A DNA stretch of 64,000 nucleotides, from the NCBI RefSeq assembly GCF_038006045.1, contig NZ_JBBOUK010000001.1:279001-343000 (forward strand), given 5' to 3'. The notes below the pieces were generated by a model. The model was not told the DNA's origin. It ran no database searches and worked only from the letters and a program-made list of their open reading frames with translations. The position numbers were made by a program, and so were the translations under genes. Origin of the DNA: Exiguobacterium sp. FSL W8-0210. GTDB lineage: Bacteria > Bacillota > Bacilli > Exiguobacteriales > Exiguobacteriaceae. Below, piece by piece: positions 16,820-23,862 of this stretch; the first letter of the stretch is position 1, and each line of letters begins with the position of its first letter.

Positions 16820-18448
16820 TCACCCTCCATACGTCCGGAGACGTTCACTTAACTTTAGATTTTCCCGGTAATCGACCGGACAGTCAATCAAAACGGGTCC
16901 ATCACTTGCAAATGCTTGGTCAAGACAATGTGCGAGGGAGCCATGTTCACCGACACGGAGACCGAGTGCGCCGAAAGCATGAGCCAGTTGAACGAGGTCT
17001 GGATTGTCAAACGTGATGTAGGACGACCGCCCATACGCTTGTTGTTGTTTCCATTCAATCAGTCCATAGGTACCGTCACGCCAAATCAACACGACAAGTG
17101 GAAGCTTCAAACGAACGGCGGTCTCGAGATCCTGACCATTCATCAAAAAGGCACCATCTCCAGCGGCACAGACGATTCGCCGGTCCGGATACAATAGTTT
17201 GGCTGCGAGCGCACTCGATAAACCATAGCCCATCGAAGCAAACCCGTTGGAAATGAATAATTGATCTGGACGTGTCGTTTGATAATGGCGTGCGAGCCAG
17301 ACTTTGTGTGCGCCGACGTCTGAGAAGACCATGCCATCCTCCCCGACGGTTCGTTCGAGTTCACGAACGATACTTTGAGGGTGTAAAGGCAGGGCAAGCG
17401 AGTACGTTTCTTGAATTTCGTCGCGTAATTTATCGCGATCTTGTTGCCAGTCGTTCCACGCACGCTCGGGCAGTAAAGGAGTCAATACAGTCAGCATATC
17501 GACGAGTGGTCCGACTAGGTTCGCGACAACCGGATAATAAGCATCGATTTCGTGAGGATTTGTATCCAAATGGACGATCGGTGTCTTTTTCGAGTTCCAT
17601 TTTTGCGGAGGTAACTCCGTAATATCGTAGCCCACCGTAATGATGAGGTCACTCGCATCGAGAATCCGCTGGTTGTAATCGACGTCTGGTAAACCGATCG
17701 TGTGTGCAGCGAGCGGATGGTGTGAAGAAATCGCTCCTTTTCCCATCATCGTCTCGACGACGGGAGCTTGAAGCTTTTCGACGAATGCTCGAAATGCATC
17801 GAGTGCTTGCTGCCGATGGATGCCAAATCCAGCAATGATGACCGGACGTTTTGCTCGTTCGATCAGACGTAAGGCATCGGGATCATCAATCGTCAAGGAA
17901 TGGAGATGTGTTGGCGTGCTATCTTGTTGCAAGGGTGTCGCTGCTTGATCACGTTCTTGTTTTGCGATGTCTTCTGGAAAAGAGATATGGGTTGCCCCTG
18001 GTTTTTCGCTTTTTGCTGTCGCAAAGGCACGTCGAACGATTTCTGGAATGACCTCCGCTGACAGAACGGACGTACTGGACTTCGTGACCGGACGATAGAG
18101 GTCTACGAGATCAAACATTTGATGCGATGCTTTGTGTTGCCGTGCTGTCGCTCCTTGACCAGTGATCGCGACGACAGGGGAATGATCCATCGTCGCACTT
18201 GCAATACCGGTCATCATATTGGTCGCACCGGGACCAAGTGTCGATAGGCAGACACCCGGTCGTCCACTCAGGCGACCGAACATCGCTGCCATGAACGCGG
18301 CGTTCGTTTCGTGACGTGTCGTGATGAAGGTGATCGACGAACGACTGAGTGATTCGAGTAATGTGATGTTTTCCTCACCGGGAACACCAAAGATATGCGT
18401 GACGCCCTCTGCCTCTAAACATTGGACGAACCAATCCGCCGCGTTCAC
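16820..18448 (-). CDS. Thiamine-diphosphate enzyme, acetolactate synthase (AlsS)-like
   Basis: A 542-residue ThDP enzyme with the three-domain layout of acetolactate synthases. The N-terminal domain holds the catalytic Glu in RHETNAAFMA (about residue 47) and the LSTLGPGATNM loop; the C-terminal domain holds the ThDP/Mg motif GDGAFLMNGQDLETA. The C-terminal CPVDYRENLKL closely parallels catabolic AlsS. AlsS condenses two pyruvates to acetolactate for overflow metabolism. However, no acetolactate decarboxylase gene is nearby; instead it overlaps gabD by four bases and is coupled to ytxJ. It could therefore use a different alpha-keto acid. I leave the symbol open. Confidence 0.85.
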   Translation of the reverse strand: MNAADWFVQCLEAEGVTHIFGVPGEENITLLESLSRSSITFITTRHETNAAFMAAMFGRLSGRPGVCLSTLGPGATNMMTGIASATMDHSPVVAITGQGATARQHKASHQMFDLVDLYRPVTKSSTSVLSAEVIPEIVRRAFATAKSEKPGATHISFPEDIAKQERDQAATPLQQDSTPTHLHSLTIDDPDALRLIERAKRPVIIAGFGIHRQQALDAFRAFVEKLQAPVVETMMGKGAISSHHPLAAHTIGLPDVDYNQRILDASDLIITVGYDITELPPQKWNSKKTPIVHLDTNPHEIDAYYPVVANLVGPLVDMLTVLTPLLPERAWNDWQQDRDKLRDEIQETYSLALPLHPQSIVRELERTVGEDGMVFSDVGAHKVWLARHYQTTRPDQLFISNGFASMGYGLSSALAAKLLYPDRRIVCAAGDGAFLMNGQDLETAVRLKLPLVVLIWRDGTYGLIEWKQQQAYGRSSYITFDNPDLVQLAHAFGALGLRVGEHGSLAHCLDQAFASDGPVLIDCPVDYRENLKLSERLRTYGG

Positions 18449-19881
18449 GCTAGTCCACCGATTGAAATGTACTTCGTCTCGAGATACGCTTCGAGTCCTT
18501 CACTACCACCTTCGCGTCCGAGACCGGATTGTTTCATTCCACCAAATGGTGCTTGCGCAGCAGAAGGAACGCCATCATTCCAGCCGACGATTCCATAATC
18601 AAGCCCCTCGATTGCACGAATGGCACGCGCGTAATCCTTTGTAAAGACGTACGAAGCGAGACCGAATGGTGTCTGGTTGGCGTAACGAACCGCTTCCTCA
18701 TCAGAACTGACACGCTGGACGGGAGCAACAGGTCCGAACGTCTCCTCGTTCATGATCAGCATGCCGGGTTTTACGTCCGCGAGAACGGTTGCTTCATAAT
18801 AATAGACATCGTTCTCCTCATCCGTCGTTCCTGTTCCGCCCGTGACGACTCGTGCACCAGCGGATGTCGCATCATCGACATGTTTTTTGACTTTATCGTA
18901 ACCCGCTTTATTGATCATCGGTCCAATCTTCGTCTCAGCATCCAAACCATTTCCGGTCTTCAGCTTCGCTGTCTCTTGCCCGAGTTTTTCAACGAACGCA
19001 TCATAGATCGAGTCGGATACGTAAATCCGGTTTCCGCAGACGCACGTTTGACCGCCATTACGGAATTTCGACTTAATCGTCTCAGCGACAGCTAAATCAA
19101 GGTCACAGTCATCAAAGACGAGAATCGGTGCATGTCCGCCGAGTTCAAGCGACATCGCTTTGATCGTCTCTGCTCCTTGAGCCATCAGTGTCCGTCCAAC
19201 TTCGGTTGAACCAGTGAAGGTGATCTTATCGACATGCGGATGTGTCGCGAGTGATTCACCGAGTGCTTTCCCGCTACCTGTAACGGCATTAACGACGCCT
19301 TCTGGAATCCCGACTTCCTGACAGAGTTCAAGAAGACGAAGCGCGGTAAGCGGAGTCGCTGTTGGTGGTTTGATGACAAACGTACATCCGGCGACGAGTG
19401 CTGGAGCAAGCTTTCGGGTAATCATGGCCGCCGGGAAGTTCCATGGTGTGATCGCAGCAACGACACCAACCGGCTGTTTGATGACTTGAAGTCGTTTAGA
19501 AGCATCATGTGTCGGAATGACACGTCCATAAGCGCGTTTTCCTTCCTCTGCAAACCATTTGACGAAGTTTGCGGCATACTGCACTTCACCTTCTGATTCA
19601 GCGAGCGGTTTCCCCATTTCCAGCGTCATCAGGCGAGCCAGTTCATCTTTTTTCTCAATCATCTTCGCATATAACTTCTCGAGCAGTTCGGCACGTTCGT
19701 AGACTGTCCGTTTCGACCAATCAGGAAATGCCTTCCGTGCTGCTTCTACTGCGTCGTTGACGTCTGATTTTGTTCCGTTTGGTACACTACCGACGACTTC
19801 CCCAGTAGCTGGATTCGTAACATCTGTCCGTTCTCGTCCGTGATCCAGCCATTGTCCGCCAATAAAGAATTGTCCCTTCAT
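18445..19881 (-). CDS. gabD: NAD(P)-dependent succinate-semialdehyde dehydrogenase
   Basis: A 478-residue aldehyde dehydrogenase that oxidises succinate semialdehyde to succinate, the last step of GABA breakdown. The catalytic Cys lies in NGGQTCVCGNRIYV, with the adjacent redox Cys typical of this subfamily; the general base Glu is in MSLELGGHAP, and the cofactor loop FTGSTEVGRTLM is present. The start ATG at 19881 follows an AAAAGGGGG site. It is the first gene of a three-gene operon with the AlsS-like gene (4-base overlap) and ytxJ. A related semialdehyde substrate is possible. Confidence 0.92.
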   Translation of the reverse strand: MKGQFFIGGQWLDHGRERTDVTNPATGEVVGSVPNGTKSDVNDAVEAARKAFPDWSKRTVYERAELLEKLYAKMIEKKDELARLMTLEMGKPLAESEGEVQYAANFVKWFAEEGKRAYGRVIPTHDASKRLQVIKQPVGVVAAITPWNFPAAMITRKLAPALVAGCTFVIKPPTATPLTALRLLELCQEVGIPEGVVNAVTGSGKALGESLATHPHVDKITFTGSTEVGRTLMAQGAETIKAMSLELGGHAPILVFDDCDLDLAVAETIKSKFRNGGQTCVCGNRIYVSDSIYDAFVEKLGQETAKLKTGNGLDAETKIGPMINKAGYDKVKKHVDDATSAGARVVTGGTGTTDEENDVYYYEATVLADVKPGMLIMNEETFGPVAPVQRVSSDEEAVRYANQTPFGLASYVFTKDYARAIRAIEGLDYGIVGWNDGVPSAAQAPFGGMKQSGLGREGGSEGLEAYLETKYISIGGLA

Positions 19882-20099
19882 CCTGAAAATCCCCCTTTTT
19901 TACATGCATTGGTAAGGGTATACCCGAACGAAGAAAAAAAGATTCACTTTCGGAAGGAAAGGTTATGCAAAAGGGTAGAAATCGACCGATAAACAGTGTA
20001 GGATAATTCAGTAAATGTAATGTAAAATGACTTGAAATATTCAGTGGGAACGAAGAGTGACAACCGTTGATGTGAAATGGTGGAATCACCCCCGAAACA

Positions 20100-20127
20100 T
20101 TGACTTTAAAAGTGGATTTGATAAGAT
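20100..20127 (+). promoter_or_regulatory. Promoter of the GH13 glucosidase gene
   Basis: TTGACT (20100-20105) and TAAGAT (20122-20127) are separated by 16 bases. The rest of the 347-base region between gabD and this gene shows no coding sequence; a GGGTAT at the gabD side was considered and not called as a promoter. Confidence 0.55.
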
Positions 20128-20142
20128 GAAGGTAGAGGAATT

Positions 20143-20158
20143 GCGCAATCGGTTGCGC
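20143..20158 (+). promoter_or_regulatory. LacI-family operator upstream of the GH13 glucosidase gene
   Basis: GCGCAATCGGTTGCGC is symmetric apart from one pair and has the central CG and outer GCGCAA/TTGCGC arms typical of MalR-like, LacI-family repressors. It starts 15 bases after the -10 hexamer, so a bound repressor would block transcription. No LacI-family gene lies in the window. Confidence 0.65.
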
Positions 20159-20228
20159 AATGTATAGAAGTTAACTGACTAATGAAAACAACACCCCAAA
20201 GACTGACCTACGAGAGGATTCACGACAC

Positions 20229-21929
20229 ATGACACAAATGATACCGCGCCCTGAAACGGCCCAACAAACAATTACACGAGCTTGGTGGAAAGAAGCAGTT
20301 GCTTACCAAATCTATCCACGCAGCTTTTACGATGCAAACAACGATGGAATCGGCGATATTCCGGGTATCATCGCAAAATTGGATTATTTGAAGGATCTTG
20401 GCGTCGATGTCCTTTGGATTTGCCCGATGTTCAAGTCACCGAACGATGATAATGGATATGATATCAGTGATTATGAAGACATCATGGATGAGTTCGGTAC
20501 GATGGCGGACTTTGATCTCTTGATGGAAGAAGCGCATAAGCGTGACATCAAGGTCTTGCTTGATCTTGTCGTCAACCACACATCGGATGAACACCCGTGG
20601 TTCCTTGAATCACGTTCGTCAAAAGACAATGAGAAACGCGATTGGTACATTTGGAAAGATGCCGTCAATGGTGGAGAACCGAACAACTGGGAAAGTATTT
20701 TCGGTGGATCAGCATGGGAATATGATGAAAAGACGGAGCAGTACTTCCTGCACGTCTTCTCTCGTCGTCAACCAGACTTGAACTGGCAAAACCGCGATAT
20801 GCGTCAAGCCGTCTATACGATGATCAACTGGTGGCTCGATAAAGGTATCGACGGTTTCCGAATCGATGCAATCAGTCACATCAATAAGGATCAATCATTC
20901 GCCGATCTCCCGAACCCGCTTGGTATGCCGTATGTTCCTTCATTCGATATGCATATGAACGTCGAAGGCATCCATGCGTATCTCGAAGAGTTGAAGGATG
21001 AGACGTTCTCGAAATACGATATCATGACAGTCGGAGAAGCAAACGGCGTCACACCGGAAGAAGCCGATCTCTGGGTCGGAGAAGAGAACGGTAAGATGAA
21101 CATGGTCTTCCAATTCGAGCACATGGATCTCTGGCGTGCAGATGCGGAAAAAGGAGTCGACGTCGTCAAACTGAAACAAGTGCTGACGAAATGGCAAAAA
21201 GGACTTGAAGCTACAGGGTGGAATGCGTTATACCTCGAAAACCACGATAAGGTTCGTTCAGTCTCCCTTTGGGGTGACGAGGAACAGTACTGGAAAGAGA
21301 GCGCGAAGTCGCTTGCGATGATGTATTTCTTCATGCAAGGCACACCGTTCATCTATCAAGGACAAGAGATCGGGATGACGAACGTTCAATTCCCGGACAT
21401 CTCGGATTATGATGATGTCGCGACGAAAAACATGTACGACATGCAACTTGCTTCTGGGAAAACACATGAGGAAATCATGGAAGTCATCTGGAACTCGTCC
21501 CGTGATAACTCACGCACACCAATGCAGTGGACAAATGAGCAAAACGGTGGTTTCTCGAATCAATCTCCATGGTTTGGTGTCAACCCAAACTACGCGGACA
21601 TCAACGTCGCGTCGCAAGAACAAGATGAAGATTCAATCTTGAACTTCTATAAACGAATGATCCAAATCCGTAAGATGGAAGAGACGTTGATTTACGGCGC
21701 GTACGATCTCATCTTACCGGAAGACACGAAAGTCTACGCGTATACACGGACGCTTGGTGACGAACAATTCTTGATCGTTACGAACTTAAAAGGCGAAACA
21801 GCAGAAATCGATACGGACATCATCTTGCACTCGGACAATATGTTGCTTGGCAACTATCCGACGATGCACCACGAAGGAACAGAACTCGTCCTTCGTCCAT
21901 TCGAAGCTCGTCTGTACCGTGTGCGCTAA
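20229..21929 (+). CDS. GH13 subfamily 31 alpha-glucosidase (oligo-1,6-glucosidase / MalL-like)
   Basis: A 566-residue cytosolic glycoside hydrolase. The barrel motifs are in order: DLVVNHTS (about residue 115), the nucleophile Asp in GFRIDAIS (about 214), the acid/base Glu in VGEAN (about 270) and the last Asp in ENHDK (about 341). Length and motifs fit oligo-1,6-glucosidase, maltase or trehalose-6-phosphate hydrolase, which cannot be split safely by eye. It releases glucose from imported isomalto- or malto-oligosaccharides. The ATG at 20229 follows GAGAGGATT. A LacI-type operator sits between promoter and start, which points to sugar-induced expression. It is a single-gene unit ended by two hairpins. 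Confidence 0.93.
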   Translation: MTQMIPRPETAQQTITRAWWKEAVAYQIYPRSFYDANNDGIGDIPGIIAKLDYLKDLGVDVLWICPMFKSPNDDNGYDISDYEDIMDEFGTMADFDLLMEEAHKRDIKVLLDLVVNHTSDEHPWFLESRSSKDNEKRDWYIWKDAVNGGEPNNWESIFGGSAWEYDEKTEQYFLHVFSRRQPDLNWQNRDMRQAVYTMINWWLDKGIDGFRIDAISHINKDQSFADLPNPLGMPYVPSFDMHMNVEGIHAYLEELKDETFSKYDIMTVGEANGVTPEEADLWVGEENGKMNMVFQFEHMDLWRADAEKGVDVVKLKQVLTKWQKGLEATGWNALYLENHDKVRSVSLWGDEEQYWKESAKSLAMMYFFMQGTPFIYQGQEIGMTNVQFPDISDYDDVATKNMYDMQLASGKTHEEIMEVIWNSSRDNSRTPMQWTNEQNGGFSNQSPWFGVNPNYADINVASQEQDEDSILNFYKRMIQIRKMEETLIYGAYDLILPEDTKVYAYTRTLGDEQFLIVTNLKGETAEIDTDIILHSDNMLLGNYPTMHHEGTELVLRPFEARLYRVR

Positions 21930-21937
21930 TATGTTTT

Positions 21938-21970
21938 GAACGGATTCGAAGTACATCGAATCTGTTTGAG
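21938..21970 (+). terminator. First hairpin after the GH13 gene
   Basis: ACGGATTCGA pairs with TCGAATCTGT around a six-base loop and is followed by a short T-run. A near copy lies at 22334-22367. Confidence 0.6.
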
Positions 21971-21980
21971 ACTGAAGATA

Positions 21981-22021
21981 AGTGCAATTGTTCTCTAACG
22001 AGAAGGATTGCGCTTTTTTTT
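21981..22021 (+). terminator. Second hairpin after the GH13 gene, member of a dispersed family
   Basis: GTGCAAT pairs with ATTGCGC, with an inner TTCTC/GAGAA pairing, and is followed by eight T. The segment CTCTAACGAGAAGGATTGCG is shared with the terminator at 16404-16444. Confidence 0.85.
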
Positions 22022-22030
22022 GTTCGTCTC

Positions 22031-22112
22031 GCATCGTTTTCCTGGGACAAGCATCGCGCCGCTTCGCTTCGCTGCAGGGTCGCTCTTGCTTGTTTTTCCC
22101 TAGGAAGCGATG
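22031..22112. repeat. Large imperfect inverted repeat, function unknown
   Basis: GCATCGTTTTCCTGGGACAAGC at 22031-22052 is mirrored, with a few gaps, by 22088-22112. The loop of about 35 bases is GC-rich (CGCCGCTTCGCTTCGC). No reading frame with a ribosome site is present. It is one of several structured pieces in the 504-base gene-free region 21930-22433. Confidence 0.55.
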
Positions 22113-22157
22113 TCGAGTGAACAAAACGCTTTTCTGATTCTCCTTCCGGGTATAAAG

Positions 22158-22312
22158 AAAATGACACGTTACACGCCACTCCTACAGGAAAAAGCGCAAT
22201 TTTGCGCTGTCAGAGACAAACAAGACCCGTTTTCCTGCTCGAATGGAGCGGGAAAACTGGCTTGTGTCTCGCCTGAGGAAAGGGCGTGAAAAGGTGCGTC
22301 ATTTTTTGAGTC
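22158..22312 (+). repeat. Structured intergenic element, copy 1 (possible RNA or miniature mobile element)
   Basis: About 155 bases with a close homologue in opposite orientation at 37534-37694. Both copies fold the same way: an outer stem (AATGACRCGT with its partner), CACGCC/GGCGTG, then TCCTACAGG/CCTGAGGA with one bulged A, enclosing two arms. Arm one is a GCGCAA/TTGCGC hairpin (GCGCAT/ATGCGC in the other copy, a compensated change). Arm two is a long stem built on GAGACAAACAAG/CTTGTGTCTC with an apical hairpin. It ends in TTTTTT. I cannot match it to a named family. Confidence 0.75.
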
Positions 22313-22333
22313 AGTCCATTTGTCTACAATCTG

Positions 22334-22367
22334 GAACGGATTCGATGTACATCGGATCCGTTTTTTT
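22334..22367 (+). terminator. Hairpin-T tract terminator, near copy of 21938-21970
   Basis: ACGGATTCGATG pairs with CATCGGATCCGT and is followed by seven T. Together with the near copy at 21938 it flanks the structured region as an imperfect direct repeat. Confidence 0.75.
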
Positions 22368-22433
22368 GTTGCATGTAAGCAGAAGGTGCATCAGACGAAA
22401 AAATCGTGTACGCTAAACGATGAGGTGATAGAA

Positions 22434-22856
22434 GTGAAACCAGTAAAGTACCCGGTGTCATTACGACAGGTGACGACGATCGAAGATGGTCCGATGCGTG
22501 AATCGGTCGAACTTAAGGCGGACGGCACGTTGTTCGAAACAAAAGACGGTTTTGCCGTGAAGTTCGTTCAGCCGGATGAACAACCGATCGATACGACGAT
22601 CAAATGGTCAAAAGACCAGATTGCTTTGAATCGTAAAGGTCCTGTTGCGATGCATCATGTCTTCATTTTAGGAGAGACGACCAAAAGCCAGTATGGCAGT
22701 CAATTCGGTCAGATGTTGATGGAAACGGGCACGGAGACGATTGAGATGAAACCGCGGCAGATGCAGTTTCGCTATACATTAAAGATGAATGGACAAGCAG
22801 TCGGTACGTATACGATTAATTTAACTTGGGAACGGAGTGAGACGAATGGCATTTGA
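22434..22856 (+). CDS. ywiB: DUF1934/YwiB family beta-barrel protein
   Basis: A 140-residue cytosolic protein of the YwiB family (Bacillus YwiB has 142 residues), of unknown biochemical role; the fold is a calycin-like beta barrel. A GTG start at 22434 with GAGGTGATA upstream gives an N-terminus KPVKYPVSLRQVTTI that fits the family. The conserved segments are the strands around WSKDQIALNRKGPVAMHHVF and the C-terminal RYTLKMNGQAVGTYTINLTW. It overlaps the next gene by 11 bases. In Bacillus ywiB precedes argS; here argS is not adjacent. Confidence 0.85.
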   Translation: MKPVKYPVSLRQVTTIEDGPMRESVELKADGTLFETKDGFAVKFVQPDEQPIDTTIKWSKDQIALNRKGPVAMHHVFILGETTKSQYGSQFGQMLMETGTETIEMKPRQMQFRYTLKMNGQAVGTYTINLTWERSETNGI

Positions 22857-23265
22857 ACAAACAGTACGTCAAATGGAGCAGATGTTGGAAGAGGAATGGT
22901 TTGAATGGCTCGAGAACGATGAGCCGCGCTACAACGAATGGCGTGATCAACTCGAAGGACTCGCAGAGCAGGTCATCACGGAATACAATCCGAAGGTCGA
23001 CCCGGAGTCCATCGATACGCTACTCTTAATCAATGAAGAATTACCGGTCTTATACGGCGAAGATACCGTCATGCTGTATACAGCGCTCTTGAAAGCACGT
23101 CAGGAAGACGATCAAGTATACGAGCGTTACTTGACGATCCTTGGTGCGTTCGCGGACGAACAGCATCCAGCAATCCGTGAAGTCGAAAAGTTAGTCGCGA
23201 AAAAGGATTATAAAAATGCCTTCGCACGTGCAGTCCGTCTACCACAGTCGCTCGGGTTAGAATAA
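22846..23265 (+). CDS. Uncharacterised acidic 139-residue protein
   Basis: I do not recognise this protein. It starts at ATG 22846, overlapping the end of ywiB by 11 bases, with GGAGTGAGACGA as the likely ribosome site, so it is translationally coupled to ywiB. It is strongly acidic and helical, with no Cys apart from none visible, no signal and no membrane segment; the N-terminal half is rich in Glu and Trp (EEEWFEWLENDEPRYNEW). The helix-turn arrangement loosely recalls small repeat or chaperone-like proteins, but no motif supports a function. A terminator follows it. Confidence 0.75.
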   Translation: MAFEQTVRQMEQMLEEEWFEWLENDEPRYNEWRDQLEGLAEQVITEYNPKVDPESIDTLLLINEELPVLYGEDTVMLYTALLKARQEDDQVYERYLTILGAFADEQHPAIREVEKLVAKKDYKNAFARAVRLPQSLGLE

Positions 23266-23274
23266 ACATTCAGT

Positions 23275-23306
23275 GGACCATCTTGTTTTAGGCAAGGTGG
23301 TCTTTT
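23275..23306 (+). terminator. Terminator between the ywiB operon and the NUDIX gene
   Basis: GGACCATCTTG pairs with CAAGGTGGTC around TTTTAGG and is followed by five T. The NUDIX ribosome site AGGAGG begins right after it. Confidence 0.8.
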
Positions 23307-23320
23307 TAGGAGGAAGCGTC

Positions 23321-23758
23321 ATGTATCCACTCTATCGAATCATCGTCGCGATCATCCGCAAGGGCGATCAACTGCTCATCGTCAATAATCAATCGGGTCA
23401 GGAGAAGCGCTGGAGCTTACCCGGTGGACAGATTGAATCAGGAGAGACACTCGAGCAAGCACTTCGTCGCGAGGTGGAAGAAGAAACCGGCTTGACGGTC
23501 ACATCGTCGTCGTTTGCTTTCTTAACGGAGAACTTCATGCCGACCTATCAAGCGCACAGCCTCGTGACTTATTTTGATTGCGAAGTGAGTGGTGTACTTG
23601 ATCCAAATGATCCCGATGAAGAAATCATTGAGACGAAGTGGATCGATCAAACGGAGTTAGCGGAGTACATCACGAGTGAAGATGTCCGTCTTCCGTTATC
23701 GACATATTTAGAAGAACAGCACAAAGGCTATTACATGTTTGAAGAGATGAAGTGGTAA
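23321..23758 (+). CDS. NUDIX hydrolase
   Basis: A 145-residue NUDIX hydrolase that cleaves a nucleoside diphosphate linked to another moiety. The full NUDIX box is present at about residues 40-62 (GGQIESGETLEQALRREVEEETGL), with the metal-binding REVEEE core. The start ATG at 23321 follows TAGGAGGAAGCGTC. The C-terminal FEEMKW and the internal PNDPDEEIIETKWI strand are typical of the MutT/YtkD-like group, but the substrate is not identifiable. A terminator sits just upstream, so it probably has its own weak promoter or depends on readthrough. Confidence 0.88.
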   Translation: MYPLYRIIVAIIRKGDQLLIVNNQSGQEKRWSLPGGQIESGETLEQALRREVEEETGLTVTSSSFAFLTENFMPTYQAHSLVTYFDCEVSGVLDPNDPDEEIIETKWIDQTELAEYITSEDVRLPLSTYLEEQHKGYYMFEEMKW

Positions 23759-23776
23759 CTCGGCTGTCATCGTTTC

Positions 23777-23829
23777 TTTACATTCCTTAAAGCAGTCTCC
23801 ATCGTTCATTTACATTCGCTCGGTATGAT
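23777..23829 (+). promoter_or_regulatory. Candidate PhoP-controlled promoter of the alkaline phosphatase
   Basis: TTTACA at 23777, TTAAAG at 23787 and TTTACA at 23809 resemble the TTAACA-type direct repeats bound by PhoP in Bacilli, and a -10 hexamer TATGAT lies at 23824-23829. The repeats are not evenly spaced, so the call rests partly on the downstream gene. Confidence 0.4.
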
Positions 23830-23862
23830 GAAACCATCATCGGGAACAGGGAGGAAACACAA

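Noticed and set aside
19882-19925. Sigma-B promoter for gabD
   Set aside because: GGGTAT is present on the minus strand, but no GTTTAA-like -35 lies at a suitable distance.
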